64,000 bases of DNA from Strix aluco (Eukaryota; Chordata; Aves; Strigiformes; Strigidae), in assembly GCF_031877795.1 (NCBI RefSeq), contig NC_133971.1, positions 10,456,325-10,520,324 of the forward strand, given 5' to 3'. Both the position numbers and the translations under genes were made by a program. The notes under the pieces are model-generated. The model had not been told where the DNA came from, searched no databases, and saw nothing but the letters and a program-made list of their open reading frames with translations. The number at the start of each line of letters is the position of its first letter. The stretch's first letter is position 1. This document shows, piece after piece, positions 20,332-37,800 of this stretch.

Positions 20332-20806
20332 TGTGGTATGTGCACCCACCCAATGAAAATAGGGCTGCTGGGCTGCTGAAGTGTAGCAGCTCCTGACTGC
20401 CTTTGCTCTCAGGGCTTCACAGCAGCTGGGGCCTTCGTCCAATGGGAGCCACTACTGACTGCAGATCAGATTTGGCTGGGTATAAATGGAGTCCCCTGGG
20501 GGAGCCATTTCAAGCTCTTCCCCTGGAACAACACACTGTGGTTGAGAACTCGTCCCTTGGGTTGGGACACTGCCCAAGGAAACTCCTTGAGGTGACCTGG
20601 GTCAGGATGCTGCCCTGAGCAGGTCCTCGAGGTTGAGAGCCCTCACTTGTTAGGTGAGTGATAAGAGCGTTTTGGATTGTCATTAAACCCTAGGAAGTTG
20701 TTCTGTTCTCTCAGACATTCAAACCTGTAATTTGTGGAGGGCTAGTTAATTGTGTTGATAATTAATTTTTGGTGGTTTGGGGTTTAATTTGAGAGTCTCT
20801 GTAACA
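20332..20806 (+). mobile_element. Probable 3' LTR of the intron-3 ERV
   Basis: It starts TGTGGTATG after a G-rich stretch and ends near TAACA. It has CCAAT at about 20439-20443, TATAAA at 20481-20486 and ATTAAA at 20682-20687, in the order and spacing of an LTR promoter and poly(A) signal. The ends are approximate because no target duplication was found. Confidence 0.55.
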
Positions 20807-21300
20807 GCAAGTTTTAGATTATTGCTGCAAAAATCATAAGAAAAATCACTAAAAACAAAACCACAAATCATGTATGTGAAGTGATACAGCTACAGACAGA
20901 CCTGGAAGGATAGCTCTAATGTGATAATACCAGTTGTGCATTTTCAAAACACATAGGGCTGCCATATATTTTCATTCCTGTGACAGCGTATGGTGTATTT
21001 ACTCTTCATTCTTCAGATATTATTTATGAATAAGCAGATCTGTTAACGCACACACAAATGCTGATTTACATTCCATCTCTAGATGAAATCCTGTTCACAC
21101 AGAAATTAACCCTTATGGCCTGATTCTAATTTTACTTGTTATTCTTCCACTTGACCAAATTTATATTATTTCAGGTGAGACCAGGCTTTGGTGCTACAGC
21201 TTGAAATCAATGGTTATAAGCAGAGTATGGAATAATACTGACAAGTCCACCCTCTATTTTAATTCAATGCTTTAAATTCAAGGATTTATATATTCTCTAC

Positions 21301-21473
21301 CTTGGCAAGAACATCTTCTTGGTCTGTTTTAACTCCAAATCTGGGAATACTGGAATTCGTTAGGCTGGAGCTGTGCATCAGTTTTTTGACTCCACTGATC
21401 TGAGACATTGGCCTCTTCTTTTTCTCCTTCTCTTTCTGCATCGGAGAAGGGATTTCAACCTCATGTTGTTTGT
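21301..21473 (-). CDS. PDE4D: PDE4D coding exon 3 (end of UCR2, basic linker)
   Basis: 173 bp: two bases of Asp109, then 57 codons to residue 166. The acceptor is TTTTTTGAAG|ACAAAC at 21474 and the donor is GCCAAG|GTAGAG at 21300. The protein begins [20 protein letters not shown] and continues through [10 protein letters not shown] to end QEDVLAK. It is too short an open frame to be found by length alone and was located by homology and splice phase. The Lys/Arg-rich run and the [11 protein letters not shown] segment link UCR2 to the catalytic domain. Met replaces a mammalian Thr in SPTQKE. Confidence 0.96.
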
Positions 21474-24792
<3,319 letters not shown>

Positions 24793-27700
24793 TCAAGATG
24801 TATTTTAGCTAGGATGAGAAAATGCAGTCAACTTATAATTGGGAAAAGGACATTAAGAGAGCTTATTTTCTTATAAGTCACCAATTACTGCATTGCTCAG
24901 TGTGCCAAATAAAAGTTACCTTTAATAATACATTCTAACCATTAGCCACTGCATTTTCCTGCCATCTTGACATGCCATCAGCTCAGGAAGTCCCTGAGCT
25001 ACAAAGACTAATCCTACGTTAGTCACAAGCCAAAGGCTCAGCTTTGATCTCAGACATATCTGTGTTCTAGCAAGTGCTCAACACATTTCTGAAAATTAGA
25101 TCCATACTGCAAATACAGCTACATGTATTATGAACTACATGACTACACATTTTGAATGAACTATCAACCTCTACAGTGAGGTCTGATGTTTGTTGCCACT
25201 GTCAAATGTTTAAAAAAAAAAAAAAAATCAAGCTTGGGAAGCAGTAAAGTGACTGGTACAAAAATTCTAAGAGTATTTTTAAAAGCCTGTGTTTAAAGTT
25301 TTAACACTCGCTTCAGTGATGCTTGCATGCTTTTTCTTCTGTACACACAAAGGTGAGAAATTGAATTACTTAAGGCAAAAATTGAAGATCTCATGGAATG
25401 GCTTGTCTCCAGATGGTATCCAGAAACTCCAGCTTTAAATTAAACTAAATATTATGCATAGGAATCTTAATAAAATGTCAGAAGTTCACAAAATCACATT
25501 AGCTTCCAGGCATGTCATCAGTATATCCATTACCACTCCAATATTCTCTCATCCTTAATTTAATCCAGCTAGTTCACCAGATCCCAACTAAATAGGTCCT
25601 TGTGTATCTGGCTGTTTCCTAGTACACCCTTTTAGATGATGCCCACCTTTCTGATGCTGTTTTTGCTGCAGAGCAACACTACTAGATCACATTCCACACT
25701 TTGGAAGAAGGCCATTTAGCCATTACTGGTATGTACCCTTCAGGAACTCTCCTTAAAAGTTTCCCAGCTTTGAAAGGAGAACAAATTGGTGTTTGTTTGC
25801 ACTATGCTTTTTCTGCAGCTACAAACAGGAAGGACTTTTTGGTTTTTTTCCTCCAAATCATAAATTTAATTGCAGGGAGTAGGTAGGGAGGTTTGTTACC
25901 ACATACTGGGAATTTCTTGTGGAACTTACGGAGTATATGTTCTTTAAGAATTTCCAACTAAATATTTATTGTACAGATGTCCACAAAAAATGGAATGTGC
26001 ACGACAGTCTATCCTAATGCTATGTTCCGCACTAGGCTGATGGAAAGCCTTGTCTTCCCACCTCCCATCACACCATAAGTTACCAGAACATAAAAACTCA
26101 ACCATCAGCATGAAACCTGCAGTTTGTGTTGCTGATGAACATGGGTGCACAGTAAAACAACTCCCTCAGATTCTGCAAGGCCCTCCTGCTAACAGTGAAG
26201 TCAACAGGAGAAGCCTTTGGCTCTGAAGAACTCTAGCAGTGTGATCTCCTCATACTCTTTCACATGTTGCTGACACGACAGCAACAAGACTTCAATTTAC
26301 ATTTATTTGGAAAACATCTGGACTATGCAGGAGTTGAGAACTGGTTTGATTTTTTAATTATATGACAAAACCTTACAACCGTCATCCACATTGAAACTGA
26401 TGAAGTTGAAGATCATAGGCAGACAGCAGTTTCTGATGCAGAACAATAATGCTTTTTGAGAACGTAAAATAACTCCAAGAGAGATGAACAGTGATCAAGA
26501 TGTTCAGACATTTTTGTTGATTATACCCTGTTTCAGTATATCTGTTACTTAATCCTCTAATGTTTAATACCTTGTCCTTTGGGGAAAAAATCTTTTTTCT
26601 AAGAAAAAGAAAAAAACAAACAAAAATAAACTGAAAACCCCTACTTTTTCCTGATTTTACCCATTTCCCAAAGATTTAAATTGGACCCAAGTGCTTCAAA
26701 GAGCATCAGCATCAACTTTCCACATAATTATACGACACTGCACAGTTACTTTACAATGAAACTCTGCCTAACTCTCACGTGCCTCCCACAAGATCTTACT
26801 GCAAATCAGAGAAGTTTCCATTACATCTGTGAGTCAACACTGTTTCAGTCATCCAGCAGCCACCTCTTAACTGCTTGAAACTTGGCTAGACTGTCCATAC
26901 TCCCATCACTTGTTCTCTCAGAAATAAGATTTAGCACTTTATCCAAAACAAGTCAAACAAGACATGAAACCACCTTGTCACTAATAGTAAATGTTAAACA
27001 TTTTCAGTAAGAACTTAAAAAAATATGAATGCCATATACTTTCCCAGTTGAAGCAAATCAACAATAATGCCTCAAAACTCTTGTTACTAATAAACATTTA
27101 CACCATACACTTTAATTATGATATTGTCAGCTCAGAATGGGGAGGAAGTAAGAGTTTTTTGGCTGATCTATGCATATATCATATTCTTCCTCAGAAAGAA
27201 AGATTTTTCCCATGTAGACACTAGGCATTGTTAAATTGGAAAAACAAATGACACATATATACCCCTTTGGAATATCACAGCCCTTGACTATAGTCTAGCA
27301 AATTCCCCCTGGAAATAGACAGGATATAAAACGTCCATTAAGCCAATTATACAGTTCTTCACTGATGAATAGATGTCACAGCAACAAAACAGTATGGTCT
27401 AAAAAAAAATGCTAAAAACTTTTCCTTATATAGAATTTTTTCATTTCATTTGTTTCTATTGATTTTAATGATTTTACTCTCAGCATGGGGGGTGCGGTGT
27501 GAGAGGGGAGGGAACCCACAACACAAACACAGGCACAATATTCAAGTAACATTAAAAAATCTCCCAAAGTGACAGAAGTACACATGCACTTTTACCTCCC
27601 TTTAAAAACCTAGGAAGTCTGATAGAGGGAGAACTGTAATGCATGAGAATAAAAAGTACATATGTTGATGAGACCAGAACAGTTTCCTAAATAGTGGTCA

Positions 27701-28747
27701 TCTCAAGAAGAGGTTACAAATGAGGGACTGAGCTTGGTAGTTTAGGTCCTCATTACGTCCACACACGCCCAGTGTGTGCACATCTCTGCATATATATTAC
27801 CTCAACCCAGGATAAATATACATAGCGTTTTAGGGGAAAAATATGATACTTTTCTGATGTCAGCAAAGGTACATAGGAAGATTTAGACAAACTTTTGCAG
27901 TAACCATGTTCCCAGATGGCAATCAGAGCACTGATACAATTCCGGGAAGTCTTTGTATCTATACTAGAAAGAAACTTGGACTCCAAAGACATAACAAAGA
28001 TCAACTACAGTTAATTTATAGCCATGAAAAAATCTGGGCTGCATGCTTAGTATATATGGGGTTTATTGATTACACTTTAGAACATTTTACATTTTTTGCA
28101 TAAAGTTCTTGACTCAGTAACAAAAACCTCAAGTAAATATGCAGGCTGCAGTTAGTTGTGCTGGGAGAGGAAGCATGCAGACCACCCTTGGTGTAGATGC
28201 CTTGTCCTAGTAGGGCCTCTTTCACCCAACATTTGGCACCAGCACAGAAGGTGTGAAGCTAGGGCTAGAAGGTCCTTCCATGCACCAAAATGTCCCATCC
28301 TGCCTGTGCTTCAGTTTGAGTGTTAATCAAGCTCCAAGCCCAGTAGAGGCTGGAATCAAAATGCTCAAGAGCACCCGAAGCCTTTCATTGTACTGGCTCC
28401 CAAACACACATGGCAACTGATCCCACTTTCAACCTTTCTGGCTGCCTCTTTTCTAAATCAAATTTATAAAAGCTTTCATGAATAGAATACATCCATGGAA
28501 CATTCATTCAAGACTTGGAACATTAAACTTACACAACTACGTTTTGTTCTGAAATACCTATCAATGTTATTTTAAAAAAACATTTGTAACTCAGAATTAT
28601 GAAAAAAAAAGCTATGTTATTTTACTGGATTTGCAAAGTCTTACATTCAACAAAAACAAGACAAGGAACTTAAAATAGGTCAGCCTTACAAATTAACATA
28701 AGGTTTCTGTTTATACTGTTTATCAGAGCAAAACTATCTTTGATTTT

Positions 28748-28812
28748 ACAGACTCAACTAGGTTGGAAAAGACCTTGAAGATCATCTAGTCCAAACATTA
28801 ACCTAACGCTGT
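28748..28812 (-). mobile_element. Short CR1-like fragment
   Basis: The plus strand reads GGTTGGAAAAGACCTTGAAG, then ATCATCTAGTCCAA. This is the reverse complement of the CR1 3' end, about 65 bp and diverged. Confidence 0.65.
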
Positions 28813-31800
28813 TAATTTTAGCAGCATTCTTTATATATAAACAGCATTCTTAATAACTAAAGATGTGTGTTGGAAGCCCATGTGTTTAATTAAGGTCAGG
28901 CGCTGGTTTTTATACATAAGCTATAGGGAGGTGTGTATCTCTAAGCCTAATAGCGCTGCTCATTGTTTCAAGGAAAGATACTCAATGAAAGCTGGGATAG
29001 ATACTCCACATGATCATTCTCTGAAATATAATTAACAGAAGATAATAAAGTACAGCCTGAAGCATACAGAAATTACCGAAATATATGTATAGTAAGGGAC
29101 GTAAACATACATACTGATCTCTGAAACTAATGTTTCATTCTTCCCTAGAATTTCATAAATACTTTAAATCATTGTTTTGAATGTCAAAAAACAGTCTTTG
29201 CTTCTCTTCACATTTTTCCTATAATGTGTATACTGTGAGCTCAAAAAGCACTGTACTAAAATTGTGTTCAAGTACTATTTAGCTTCTTCAGTAAAATCAC
29301 TGTCCATAGACAGTATAGGACACTGTCTGTAACAGAGGACTTTTTTCCCCCATGTGTAATCAATTACAGCTACCATGCTCTCTGCTGAACTTCAATTAGC
29401 AAAAACCATCCATTTTAAAGGCTAAACTGTAAGAGTGAACATTTTTGGAAGATAGGTGATTGACTTTTTCTAGCAGGAACATGACAGCAGCTGCCTGGAA
29501 ATGCAGGAAATACTTCAAAGTAAATTAAAATAAATACCTCACTTTTAGCTGAATGGAAAGTAATCTCATCTTATTTTTTGGTAAACGAGAAGAGAATCCA
29601 CCTAGCTAGCATAATGGGATCTAATTTTCTCACAGATGACTAATCAAAATCCTTATGAATATACTGTAACAACTGTGCATTAACAGAGAATGATCACAAT
29701 GATCTGATCAGATTCAATGACCTAATGAGGGGTTTATATTTCTGTTTAAAAAAAAAATCTGTGATAAAAATAGGTATTAATACAAGCAAGCATAAGAGAT
29801 TCAGTCATGTGTGAATATAATCCTTGTATTGTGTTTAGTCATTTAATTCAACACTTGCATTATTTAGTTTAAGAGAAATCAGGGTTTTTTTAAAAACAGG
29901 AGGATTTGGAACAATTATTGTATGTCAAGCATAGGGTGTTTCTTTTTTTCCTTTTTTACACACTTGGTAACAATTATAAAGGCAACATCATTTTTTTTTT
30001 AAGTAGGGTTAAAACAAAGCCCAAACATTATTTTGTATTAAGTGCATTTCAGTTCTGTATGTTGATAGGCACATTGATTTAATTCCTTGGTGCAAAACTT
30101 TTCCATAAAAGAGATAAAAGCTTAATTCCATTGTCTAGCAGTACTGCAGTTTCAAGCTAGTTCAAAGCTGCTCTACATAGTAACATAGATCAATATTAGA
30201 AGATGACAATTTCCAGTGTTTTAATCAATAAGCTGCCACACACAGAGTCTACCAAAAAATGCTGCTGGAACATACTGTTGATAATGTCACATTTCTTCAG
30301 ATATTAAAACCAGTATGAGTCATACATTCACCCATTATCCTTAGCCTCTTTACTCATGCTCTCTCCTGTTGTATGGTATCTCAGTTTTTAGGGTTTTCTT
30401 TTCAAATCTTTTAATGTCTAGAAATACAGTTTTGTAGCAATATTTTATAAAAACACAAAATTCTTCTGAATTTCTTTGGCTTTAGACTTGGTCTGATTAT
30501 CCACTGAAGCAACATTATTTTATAAGTCCCAGCACAGTTTCTAAGAAACACTGTATACTGTGTAGTTCCATTCTTATTGCTGAACAAAGGGTTGCTTTTC
30601 TGGTTTTTTACTTAATATTCCTATTACCCAGTTATATCAGCCACAAGTACTTATGTCATCCAGTGATCATGCAATCATGCACTGCAAATCAAGGTTCTTA
30701 GAAGGTAAAACAAAATCCTACCTTTATGTAGCCCCAAGAAACTGAGAGTAAATAGTTTGCCTCAGGCATTTTTGATTTTTTTTTCTATACTACTAATCTA
30801 AGCTAATCAGTTCTTTGCTATCTGATACTGCAAATGACTTCCAAGAAGAAAGACTCCTTTTCTCTCCTAATTCTTTTTGCTGATCTTCAGGTTCTCAGCA
30901 ACTGTGTGCACAGGAGGCATACTGAAATGAAATCCAACCGCATGGTCTTCCGACTGTATAAATACCATTTGTAAAACTCCAAGCATTCAGAGGAAATGTT
31001 GAAGAGACGTATTGTACGAGCTGAAGTAGTATCTGAAGAGCTAGGGATATGCATATTTCCTGAATACCAGGACTTAATGAATAATGTATGTCAAGATGCT
31101 CCGCTGCTAGAAAGACTTGCTCTATCAATAGCTACCAAATAAGGACCTGAAGAGGAGCCACAAACAGTGCCAGTAATCCCTCCCATAGAGCCTAACTAGC
31201 AGCCAATAGAATGTCACCCTAAAAGATATAAATCTGAGGGGCTGGTGACATGATGTACAGTAATTTCCCATTGGCCAGCGCTCAGGACTCTCCTGGGCAT
31301 GGGGTATTTCTTTTTTTTTTTTTTATGGCAAATGCTATTTAATAACCGCATCCTTGTCTGCAGCATTTGTACACCGGTCAAAAATAATTAGGTTAAGGTC
31401 TCCTCATTTCAGCAATATTTACCAGCTCTCTTCAATGGATACACTGTCCATTTACATTAAGAAGTCATTAAAAATAGTATTGTGTATATTCATGTGGATT
31501 ACTAGCAGTTTTAATTTTTCATATGGAAGGGAAGTATATTTTGAGGTTTTTTGTGAAGGAAAATCAGAAATAGAAGTATCAGGTTTCTTGAGCTATCTGT
31601 GATGTACTGTAACAATGAAAATGAGTCGACAATGTGTTGACTCAGAGCATTAAATAAAATACCCCACCATCTGCCATTCAGAGACCAAAACTTAAAAGGA
31701 AGAACGCATTATCCTGCACCACTATTGCAAATTTCTGAGTCTTTGTTGTATCAAAAGAAGGGAGAGTTTCCCAATATGACAGTAGGAAAATGTCTAAGGG

Positions 31801-34800
31801 CAAACTGAATGAGGTGCAGTGTTCAGTGTAAGCCCACAGTGCTGATTCACTGGAAGATGCTGACTGACAGCAGTCATAATGGAGGTTTTGGCTGAAATGG
31901 TTTCTACTTCTGAGTGATGCTACACAGCAATATCAGCAACATTAAGTGCTCGAAAAAAAATTGAACCTTCAAAAATCAAGAGAGCAAAACATGATATTAA
32001 CAAATTTCTTCCTTACAGCAGACAGATGTATAGCAATGTGACAACTGGATACAGTCAAAGATCATCCAGCACTTATGTATTTTCATATGGAAAGCATATT
32101 GTTTTCCTTAAAATAGGTAATATAAAGACATGTGAATGAACACATTACTGATGCATTTTCTATATGCTATGCAGTTATACCTTTCCTGGATCTATACAGG
32201 TAAATGAATATAAAACAATTAAGCTTTGAAAACAGACCCAGGTTATTAGAGACTCATCAAGACATTAAAGTAGCCTAAAAAGTATTTCTGGAAAATACTA
32301 TTCCTGATTCTTCCAGATCAGCTTTGTAACACTGAATATACAGCTTGTCTACATTTGTGTTGCATTGTTTTCTGATCACCCACAAGAGAGCACTGCTGCC
32401 ATCTACCCAGCATCAGCACCAAGATTGAAAATATGCTGCTTCTCTTCAGAAGGCAATTTCAATAATGACTTAGAAAGTGGTAAAATAACAGCCATTATAC
32501 TTCTGGCTACTTAAGAAGTGAAGCACGCGGGTATGAAAGTTCAGCTGCAATAAGTAGTATGAGCAGTCATTTTAAAGTCAGGTTGTAAAATCACTTCTCT
32601 TACTTTATTACTTTAAAGGCCTGTTCCTCTCTATATCTTATTAAGAACTGTCCCCAAAAGCACAGAACTTGTTTCAGATAAGGAACATTTAAAATGGCTG
32701 CTATGTAAGTTACACTAGTTGTTTAGCATGCATTAAAAAAATCCTCCTTGATTTTTTTTATTCACCACCAATGTATGAGACAGACACATTCATAAGAATT
32801 ACTGAATTATAGTTCATTGAATTTCTTGAAGGATGATATTTATAGAGCTATTAGCTACATAATTTTAATATAAAACCATGAAAAAACATTTTTCTCCAGT
32901 GTACATACACGTTGCAGTTTATTTTAGCTGCGTATTAACTACACTGATAATAGAAAATTACACTTGACAGCTTATTAATTTCCATGGTTTTTCTGAGACC
33001 CATAGTCTCAACCTCATAAAACTACAAATTGCTGTGATATAACTTATGAGTTCACTGACTCAGAAAGCACATCTTCTGATTTTGGCTACATTTAAAAGTA
33101 TGAGCTTAGAAATTTATAGTTGGGAAATTCACACCAGCACTGATACACACTGATCATTTCGGCTGATTTTCATCCTCAATTCCCAGGTTGGAATGAGTGA
33201 ATAATTAGCTTTAGAGGAGGTTATGGTAGATAGATGAGTGCACAGCAAACAGCTGCCACACAGAACTGAATATCTAGAATAATTCAAGATAAAAAAAATA
33301 GAAGTTAGAGATAAGTGGAAGTCCAGCAATGTGAAAGTGAAATTCTTGTTTTCATACACACCTACATACATGAAGATAAAACATGGGGAAGGGAGAATAA
33401 TGACATTTTCCACAATGGTTCCAATCGAGTAAAGAAGATGGAAGTGAGAAAGATGTAATTTGAAATGGCAGTAACTGAGTAATTAAATAATTCAGAAAAA
33501 AGGAAGTTTTTAATGAGCACTGTTGTGTGTTTTGAAAGAATCAAGAACAACGACCTTGAAAGGCAGAAAGATGATGAAGTCCCTTAATACCCACAGGAAA
33601 TGTTAGCCATTATTTAATCAACAAGCCTGGACAACTTTCTCCACAGGAATCATAAAAAGACATGGCAGAGATCCCAGGAGCTATGATGTTCAGCTTTAGC
33701 AAATTTTGGGAGACTGCAAAAATGTTAATTTTGTGCCAATTAAAATTTGCAAGCAGGATGGCTGGGTAACTTCAGGCCACTTTACAAAACATCAAGCCTG
33801 GGTAAAATAACGGAAAAGCTGAAATACACATATTCTAGGCATTTGTTTGAGAAAGAACTAAGACACATGAATACAGTTAATACCAGTTAGTATCATTTTA
33901 TTATTGGTCTGAACATGCAATATTATTGGATTGTTGTAGGGCATTTGATTTAGTACTGTGTAATATTCTGCCACAGCACTCCCAATGTTGAGAGAAACAC
34001 ATTAAATGGGTTGAAGAACCTGATTACTGACCCATTTCTAACCACCAACAGGTTGTCTTCATCTAATGGGACAATTTTAAGTCAGTCTCTGCAAGACCTG
34101 AGACTATTTTACAGTATTCAGTTTTGTCACCGGTGATCTGGAATTAAGTCACTACTATGAAAAGTTCCAGAGAACGGAAAAATTGGCAGGAGGCAGAGAT
34201 AAACTATGAGGAGGTGGAAGTCACCAACAGCAGCCTCACTTAGTACGTTGACACCATTCATGTAAACTACAGTTTAAGGAATTTAACTGTAAAGATACCT
34301 GGCAATAAGGAACACAGGCTATGAGTACAAAATGGTGGACTATGCTGAAGAAAGCAGAAACCTTGAAGAGTTTATAGTCACAACAGGACATCTCGTAGTC
34401 ATACTATGACCCCCAAAAGTCTGCATCTTGTGGTGCTAAATAAGAAGAGAGATACTCTAAACACACAGTTCTGGCAACTCCAGTGATGGATTAGTGCACA
34501 CAGCTTTAGTGTCTGTTTTCATAAATACTGTCATGTACAATGTGTATGGAAAAGATTACAAACCTTATTCAGAGGATAGAGAAGATTTTTTTATAATAAA
34601 AGAAAAAAACTCAGGCAGTTGTAGCTTAAAATGAATATGGCTACTGTGTAGAACCATGACAGAGGAAATACAGCATAAGAGACCTGGTTCACTAGCACCA
34701 AGGAAGCAATAAGAAGCAATGGAAGGCAGTTGAAACTACCTCAAACCAACTGAAACTAACTCAAACTACAAATAAGTCATGTGGTTTAACAATGGGAGTT

Positions 34801-37800
34801 ATTAAATTAGCATACACAAGCAGTGAAGTGGTAGATCCTCTGCTGCTTGGTATCTTCAAAACAAGAAAAGCAGTCTTTTTGGAAGGTGTATTTTAGCCAA
34901 GTGCAAGTCACATATTAGTCAAGCACACATCAGTGAGTTCAGCACTTCTACAGTCATGTGCAAATTAGCCGAGACACACAAGAGATCCAGTAATCCATCT
35001 GGCCCCATGAGTCTATGACAACTCAACCTATCTATTGCAGATGTCCATTCTAGAAATTCTACCTTCTAAATAACATGTATCACAAAAGCTGTTTATACAT
35101 CTACGAATGTACTCTGCTTTAAAGCAACTTCAAGAATTTAAAAGCTGAGCATTTATGATGAAATGAGGATTGCAGTGAGTTACTTCAAACGTTCTTATAA
35201 TTGAAGCAGTAACCTCCACCTCTGTGCAGACTTCTGGAGCTGTCAGCACTCATACTAAATCTACTTCTTGGTTCTCTGTAAAGCTCTGTACCATTGCCAT
35301 AGTTAGAAAAGAATTACTATTGACCTACATTTTATTGTCCTTCAACAAGCATGTGAAGAGTTTCATTATTAGGTTGCTCTTTTTTTATCATTCCAAGTGC
35401 ATGCAAAGTTATGCACATTTCCCCAATATTAGTGAGGTTTTCATCCTTTTATTTATCTGTCATATTGATGATCACGACTTGCCAGAGGGACCTATAGCCT
35501 GTAAACCACTGCAGAGCATACAGACTGGACCTGTGGAATACAAGACATTCAAGGAAAGCTTGTTTTTCCTCAAGATTCGGAATAGGACTTCTGATATAGA
35601 AACACATTACTGACAGGGACAAGGAAGAGAATTACATCCTCAGCAACCTGGGAGAAACCTTGATACTCTGAAATAATGTATCTGTGTTCCTTTCTGGCTC
35701 TTGTTAGTAAGCAAAGATTCCTGATGGTTCAGTCAACAGGAAAGGAAGACGGCAACGTTTCATGCTTGAGGAAAAGGATTGGAAAAAGACTGAAGGGCCA
35801 CTTTGTTGATGCAGCTGCAGCACTTTTGAACTGTCCCACAGGAGACTTACAATCTTCGTCTTTCCTTCCACAGGTCAGTAAGGGGTAATATGGGAGCTCC
35901 AGCAGAAACATGCTTAGCTTTGAGGGCAGGAGAACAGTGCTTCTTAACTCTCAACTGCAATCCCTGGATTGACTATGAAGCTTCACTAGGAACCTTCAAA
36001 GAGATGTCTGAGCATCAATCCTGAATGTAAGTGTGCTGAACATAGTGCATATTTTCTAGTAAGCAGCAAAAAGTAAAACAAAGAGGAGGACAGCTAAACC
36101 CATCACTTATTTTAGTTTTCAAGGCTGTATGCATTATAAACAGGAACAGACGAAGATCTCATGAGCCGAATAAGCAGCCTGTCAAAATATCAAAAACATT
36201 TTTAGACCACCTCCACACACCGGAGAACAGCAATAATCACCGTGTCAAATCCAACTTCTGCTGGTCAAACACGACTTTTTTCACAGCATTAGCCAACTCC
36301 GGCATTTTTGCTGGCATGTTCTCTAGCAAAAGCCTCCCCACAAAGTGGAAAGTCTGCTCAGTGCTGGAAGACCACAGCAGAGAAGAACGGTCGTTTCATC
36401 CAGCAAGCATGGGCTCAACTGAGCCAAAACCCAGAACTGGTCTGGAGGAAGCAGAAGGACAGCTAGGGACAAGGAAATTACACTGAATCAACCAGCCTCA
36501 CCAAACTTCTCTGGGTTCTACCTAAGACTCCCTAAGTGAAAGAAAATTTAGAATTAAAAAAAATGGGAATTTCACAAATACAAGGAGCTTTTTCCAGCTG
36601 CAGCAATGAGCTGCTACACACCAAGTGAGCAGCATGGGTTAAGACAAGGTTGGGTTTTACACTAATATCAAGAAGAGATGAACTCCACTGGTGGCTGAAA
36701 ACTGATGGCAGTAATTGAAACAAATCCCTCTTCTGAAGGAGTCTCAGCTTTAAGGATCCTAACTGTAGCATAATTATGCTGCATTAAAAAGGCTTTCCTG
36801 GCAGCCTTCTGCTTGTCAGAATTACATTCATTAAACAAGATGGAATAGCTTAAGCTGTATCATTTACAGATCTTTGTGTTTGGGAATATATAATTCTCAT
36901 GCATCAAATATGAGAATTTTATGTTTCTGAGATGACAACATTATTCTGAACTATTTCAGGGGGAATATGTAGTAAAACCAGGAGCTGAGTTGTTTAATAA
37001 AGAGTTTTTATTAATTTAAAAAAAAAACTTTCTGGTAAAATACATAATTCAGTGTTTGTATTTACTGCCCTCTAGCGATAATATAAACATTAGCTTTGAA
37101 TGTATAGGAACAGATTAAACTTTCCAGACCAGAAATCTCAATGTGGTCTACTAATTTTCAACCATACCACAGCAGGGTCTTTACGGGTATTCTCTAAAAC
37201 TGCAGAATTTTCAATAGACACTCCTGAGCAACTGCACAAGCAACAAAAATTACACCCTATTTCAACGCATGTTTTGGGGACCACTGGCAATCTTTAAAGA
37301 TGTAATATCCACCTGCAGTTTTCTTGCAGGAATTCTACATAGAGTATGCATATAATGGCTTCTAAAAAAAAAAACCCCTGCAGTAAATGGAGTTTAGTTT
37401 CAACAAATATTTTACTGTTTACACTATTTTTCTATATATTTTCTCCTGAATTCAATTCTGTCAAAATTATGTAAATTACAAAAAAGCTACTGTTGAAAGC
37501 TACTTTAGATCAGAGAAAAGTGGATCAGGGTGTGATGACAGCTGCGCTGATGACAGCAGATTTGAGGAGGCAGTCTCCCTAGCAGAAAGCAGAGATGGAT
37601 AACTCAGGTAGTTATCTCTCTATCCTGCCTGGCAACTGACAAAAATCAAATGTGTAACCACAATCCAGTGGTTTTGACCATGAAATTACTATTGCAAACA
37701 GTACCTGATGTGAGCGGAAGGCTTTTCAAGTTTTGCCCTAAAAACACTATTGAAAAAATATTATACCTTTACTTGGATATATAGATATAGCTCTCACATC

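Larger units (their letters stand above)
16855..21300 (-). other. PDE4D: PDE4D intron 3 (4.4 kb) containing an antisense ERV
   Basis: GT-AG intron in phase 0. About 17050-20806 is filled by decayed plus-strand retroviral sequence with a nested LTR. The flanks 16855-17040 and 20810-21300 are AT-rich and look like ordinary intron. Confidence 0.88.

Noticed and set aside
35224..35613. 129-codon plus-strand open frame
   Set aside because: Low-complexity hydrophobic and AT-driven composition, no known domain, no supporting context.
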